Shown here piece by piece: positions 61,227-64,000 of a stretch of 64,000 nucleotides of DNA. A program made the position numbers and the translations under genes. The notes under the pieces are model-generated. The model saw only the letters and a program-made list of their open reading frames with translations. It made no database searches and was not told where the DNA came from. The DNA comes from Paraescarpia echinospica (taxonomy: Eukaryota; Annelida; Polychaeta; Sabellida; Siboglinidae). Numbering within the stretch: the first letter of the stretch is position 1; every line of letters starts with the position of its first letter. The DNA lies in NCBI GenBank assembly GCA_020002185.1, contig JAHLWY010000239.1, positions 1-64,000 on the forward strand, given 5' to 3'.

Positions 61227-61606
61227 TACCGATACCAGAAACTTGGAATATTCTTCACATGTGGCGATTTCAATGCCGTTGTGGCAGTGAGCCTGATTAC
61301 ATTGAAGGTGTGGATGACATTCATGAGAGAAAAGTTATTGATTTTAAAGTGAATTCACATGGACAATACCTCATCGACCTTTTAATATCATCAAACTGTT
61401 GCATGCTGAACGGTCGCGGTTCGTCGATAAACGACTTCACATCTGTTTCAACCAAAGGTTTGGCTGTCGTTGATTATTGCCTTGTACCGCATGAACGTTT
61501 AGCGTCGTTTACCGACTTTAAAATAACTTCAGCATGAAAGATATTTAATGACTCTGGGTGTGTATCGATTATTGACCCACACAAGACCATCCCAGACCAC
61601 TCAATA

Positions 61607-62857
61607 TTGACATGGGTTTTACTCCTGGATTACATGGAATGCTATGATAATACAGATCCGAACCCAAAAATTCCATGTACAACGAGATATAAATTAGAAG
61701 GCATTGACCAGTCATTTCTCGATGACGACACAACACAAGAACATTGTGCTACGCTCATGCAGTTCATTCAAAGATCTAATTTAACACAACAAAATCTGAA
61801 CAATGTATATGATAGTTTCTGCGAACATGTTAAAACGGTGATGGAAGATAAACTTCAAAAAGTGGTCCATGTAAACCACTCAGTGCCCAGTAATAAGCGT
61901 AGACGGATCAAGAAACAATGGTGGACAAATGAACTTACTCACCTATGGAATAACCTCACAACAAGTGAACAATTGTGGATTAAGGGCGACGAACAAAATA
62001 AACCGCACCTGAAAGCGGAAATGAAGGTAGCCCAGAAACTGTTTGATAGGCATGTGCAAGCTGCCAAACGCAAATTCTGGCGTCAACAACAAGACAAACT
62101 ACTTGATCTGCCGTCATATGATCCAAATGCTTTCTGGAAGCATATTGAAAAATTAGGGATAAAACAAGAACGCATCCATGATATACCAATGGAAGTGATG
62201 CTAGAGGACGGCTCCACATCCATTGATCAAAGCGTGATATTACATAAATGGAGAACTGACTTTCACACTTTGCTGAACCCGGTCAATTACGAACAAACAA
62301 TTGACTATCAACCGCCGGTGGAGACCCACTCACTGGGTCACAATGAACACCTTGATGGGCCTATCTCTAAGGAGGACATTCACTATCAACCGCCGGTGGA
62401 GACCCACTCACTGGGTCACAATGAACACCTTGATGGGCCTATCTCTAAGGAGGACATTCACTATCAACCGCCGGTGAGACCCACTCACTGGGTCACAATG
62501 AACACCTTGATGGGCCTATCTCTAAGGAGGACATTCACTATCAACCGCCGGTGGAGACCCACTCACTGGGTCACAATGAACACCTTGATGGGCCTATCTC
62601 TAAGGAGGACATTCACTATCAACCGCCGGTGGAGACCCACTCACTGGGTCACAATGAACACCTTGATGGGCCTATCTCTAAGGAGGACATTCACTATCAA
62701 CCGCCGGTGGAGACCCACTCACTGGGTCACAATGAACACCTTGATGGGCCTATCTCTAAGGACATTCACTATCAACCGCCGGTGGAGACCCACTCACTGG
62801 GTCACAATGAACACCTTGATGGGCCTATCTCTAAGGAGGACATTCGCCTGGCTTTAA
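61607..62857 (+). pseudogene. LINE ORF2 middle part (linker plus repeats)
   Basis: Continuous frame from the end of the endonuclease through a helical linker (NSLTTSEQLWIKGDEQ-like, then AAKRKFWRQQQDKLLDLPS and FWKHIEKLGIKQERI) into the 26-residue repeats. A one-base loss in repeat copy 3 (~62475) moves the protein into the frame of the reverse transcriptase ORF; the original frame runs on only as repeat artefact. Confidence 0.7.
62303..62844 (+). repeat. Seven-copy 78-bp in-frame repeat in LINE ORF2
   Basis: Copies start at 62303, 62381, 62459, 62536, 62614, 62692 and 62767. Each encodes YQPPVETHSLGHNEHLDG plus PISKEDIH. Copy 3 is one base short and copy 6 three bases short; otherwise the copies are nearly identical. 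It sits just before the RT domain. Confidence 0.97.
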
Positions 62858-63915
62858 ACAAGGCCAATAAACACAAAGCGTTGGGTGATGATAACATCCC
62901 AGTCGAAACGCTGGTCAACGAAAATGCCATAGACTTCCTTTACGAACTATTTAATCACTGTTTTAACAACAGCATGGTTCCTGAAGCATGGCGTCGGGGC
63001 ATTGTAACCCCGATACCCAAGTATTGTACGTCTGATCCACGAGTGCCATTGAACTATAGGGGAATTACGCTTAATTCCCAGGTGTATAAAATATACTGCT
63101 CTATTTTAAATGATCGTCTTATATCTTGGGTAGAGGGCAACAACCTTTTGTGTGATGAACAAAATGGGTTTAGACCAGGTCGCAGTTGTCTCGACCACCT
63201 ATCTACCTTTACTAACATAATCAATACTAGAAAGAAATGCCGCCAGCAAACGTTTGCATGTTTCGTAGATTTTAGTAAAGCTTATGACCGTATCAATAGA
63301 AATTTCCTCTGGAACAAAATTAGGAACTTCAACATACAAGGGAAAATGCTTGAGGCTTTGAAATCATTATATATTGATTACAAATGTTGTGTTAGGGTCA
63401 ACAACGTAAAGTCTGACTGGTTCAATGTTGAATGCGGGCTTAAGCAGGGATGTGTTATATCACCTATCATGTTTAATATGTTTATAAACGATTTATTAAC
63501 TGAATTGAAAGGCACGGGTAAAGGTGTTAAGATCGGAGACGAAATTGTTACAATGTTAGCATACGCAGATGACATTGTGGTGCTGGCCGAATCAGCAGAA
63601 GAACTGCAGACATTGCTAAATGTTATCTGGAAATGGTGCAATGACTGGGGCATGTCTATTAACAAAGACAAAACTCAAATTATACATTTTCGTAATCCAT
63701 CGATATCTGAGACTACTTGCGATTTTCTACTAGGTGACCAAAGCATATGCATCGTAAATAAGTATAAATATTTAGGTTTGATTTTAACTGAATATCTTGA
63801 TTATAAGGTGATGGTAAAAACAGTAGCTACTACGGCGAACAGAGCTCTGGTTTTGTTAATGGCTAAAACAAAATGTAAAGGAGGAATGCCTTTTAACAAT
63901 TTTACAAAACTATAA
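62551..63915 (+). CDS. LINE reverse transcriptase domain (ORF2, C-terminal part)
   Basis: 454-codon frame beginning within the repeats. RT motifs in order: LNKANKHKALGDDNIPVE, PVPLNYRGITL-like NYRGITLNSQVYKI, NGFRPGRSCLDHL, CFVDFSKAYDRI, CGLKQGCVISPIMFNMFIND, the catalytic YADDIVVLAESAEELQ, and NKDKTQIIHF. All RT blocks are intact. The frame closes at 63915, but recognisable sequence (INYGSAVWG) continues in another frame to the window edge. Confidence 0.88.
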   Translation: METHSLGHNEHLDGPISKEDIHYQPPVETHSLGHNEHLDGPISKEDIHYQPPVETHSLGHNEHLDGPISKDIHYQPPVETHSLGHNEHLDGPISKEDIRLALNKANKHKALGDDNIPVETLVNENAIDFLYELFNHCFNNSMVPEAWRRGIVTPIPKYCTSDPRVPLNYRGITLNSQVYKIYCSILNDRLISWVEGNNLLCDEQNGFRPGRSCLDHLSTFTNIINTRKKCRQQTFACFVDFSKAYDRINRNFLWNKIRNFNIQGKMLEALKSLYIDYKCCVRVNNVKSDWFNVECGLKQGCVISPIMFNMFINDLLTELKGTGKGVKIGDEIVTMLAYADDIVVLAESAEELQTLLNVIWKWCNDWGMSINKDKTQIIHFRNPSISETTCDFLLGDQSICIVNKYKYLGLILTEYLDYKVMVKTVATTANRALVLLMAKTKCKGGMPFNNFTKL

Positions 63916-64000
63916 TATGGTATGGTGCTCTCCATTATTAACTATGGTTCTGCTGTGTGGGGTACAAAGGAATATTCGGTCATAAATAGCATACATAATA

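Larger units (their letters stand above)
56790..64000 (+). mobile_element. APE-type LINE, interrupted by an LTR element, runs off the window
   Basis: In order: a coiled-coil ORF1 region (~56847-57730) with EERILNLEQRYACVDTDE; an endonuclease start (NTDVIAMVETHL, RAKSGSGGVGIFVKDA) to 58132; a 3.1-kb LTR insertion; then the rest of the endonuclease (RGSSINDFTSVSTKGLAVVD) from 61227; a linker; a seven-copy 78-bp repeat; and the reverse transcriptase. Several single-base shifts break the frames. The 3' end is beyond 64000. Clade not assigned. Confidence 0.82.

Overview
The window is metazoan nuclear DNA. It contains spliced exons with GT-AG introns, a receptor tyrosine phosphatase gene with fibronectin type III repeats, long dinucleotide microsatellites, LINE and Gypsy-type retroelements, and two DNA elements of the Polinton/Maverick (adintovirus-like) class. 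The mix of repeats suggests a marine invertebrate, perhaps a mollusc or another lophotrochozoan. The sequence alone does not fix the species.

Layout. 1-4650 is a satellite array with a period of about 345 bp. 4653-22236 is a GC-rich, nearly complete Polinton/adintovirus-like element (called E1). It has terminal inverted repeats starting AGTAGT. Its plus-strand virion module holds a packaging ATPase, small basic and membrane proteins, a chromodomain integrase, a penton-like protein, a pVI-like protein, the double-jelly-roll major capsid protein and an adenain-like protease. A protein-primed-type PolB runs convergently on the minus strand and is broken. A right-hand accessory module holds an RPA-like OB-fold protein, an unknown cysteine-containing protein and a multi-exon plus-strand gene. 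22237-56770 is dominated by one minus-strand host gene, a receptor-type PTP, of which 12 exons can be placed with consistent phases. Its 20-kb intron (28632-48805) carries a second, AT-richer and decayed Polinton (E2, 34735-44464), a gag relic, LINE relics and minisatellites. 56.8-64.0 kb is a LINE that was split in its endonuclease region by a 3.1-kb Gypsy-type LTR element (58133-61226) with a TACCG target duplication.

How the parts work together. In E1 the PolB, integrase, ATPase, protease and capsid genes together make a self-replicating virus-like element. The RPA-like protein would supply single-strand DNA binding. E2 has kept only a zinc-finger gene, a homologue of one E1 gene, a broken PolB, its promoters and its ends, so it is probably non-autonomous. 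E1 and E2 share terminal sequence AGTAGT, TATA-box placement, one uncharacterised protein family and a short non-coding block just before a poly(A) signal. That block is far better conserved in DNA than the genes are.

Most unusual points: the conserved 3'-UTR-like block in both Polintons; an OTU-protease-like segment within the N-terminal part of PolB; an RPA-like protein on a Polinton; a 19-nt exact complement between the LTR and the primer-binding position of the Gypsy element, which suggests self-priming; and tiny overlapping arginine/cysteine-rich ORFs in E1. All statements come from reading the sequence by eye; no alignment or database search was run.
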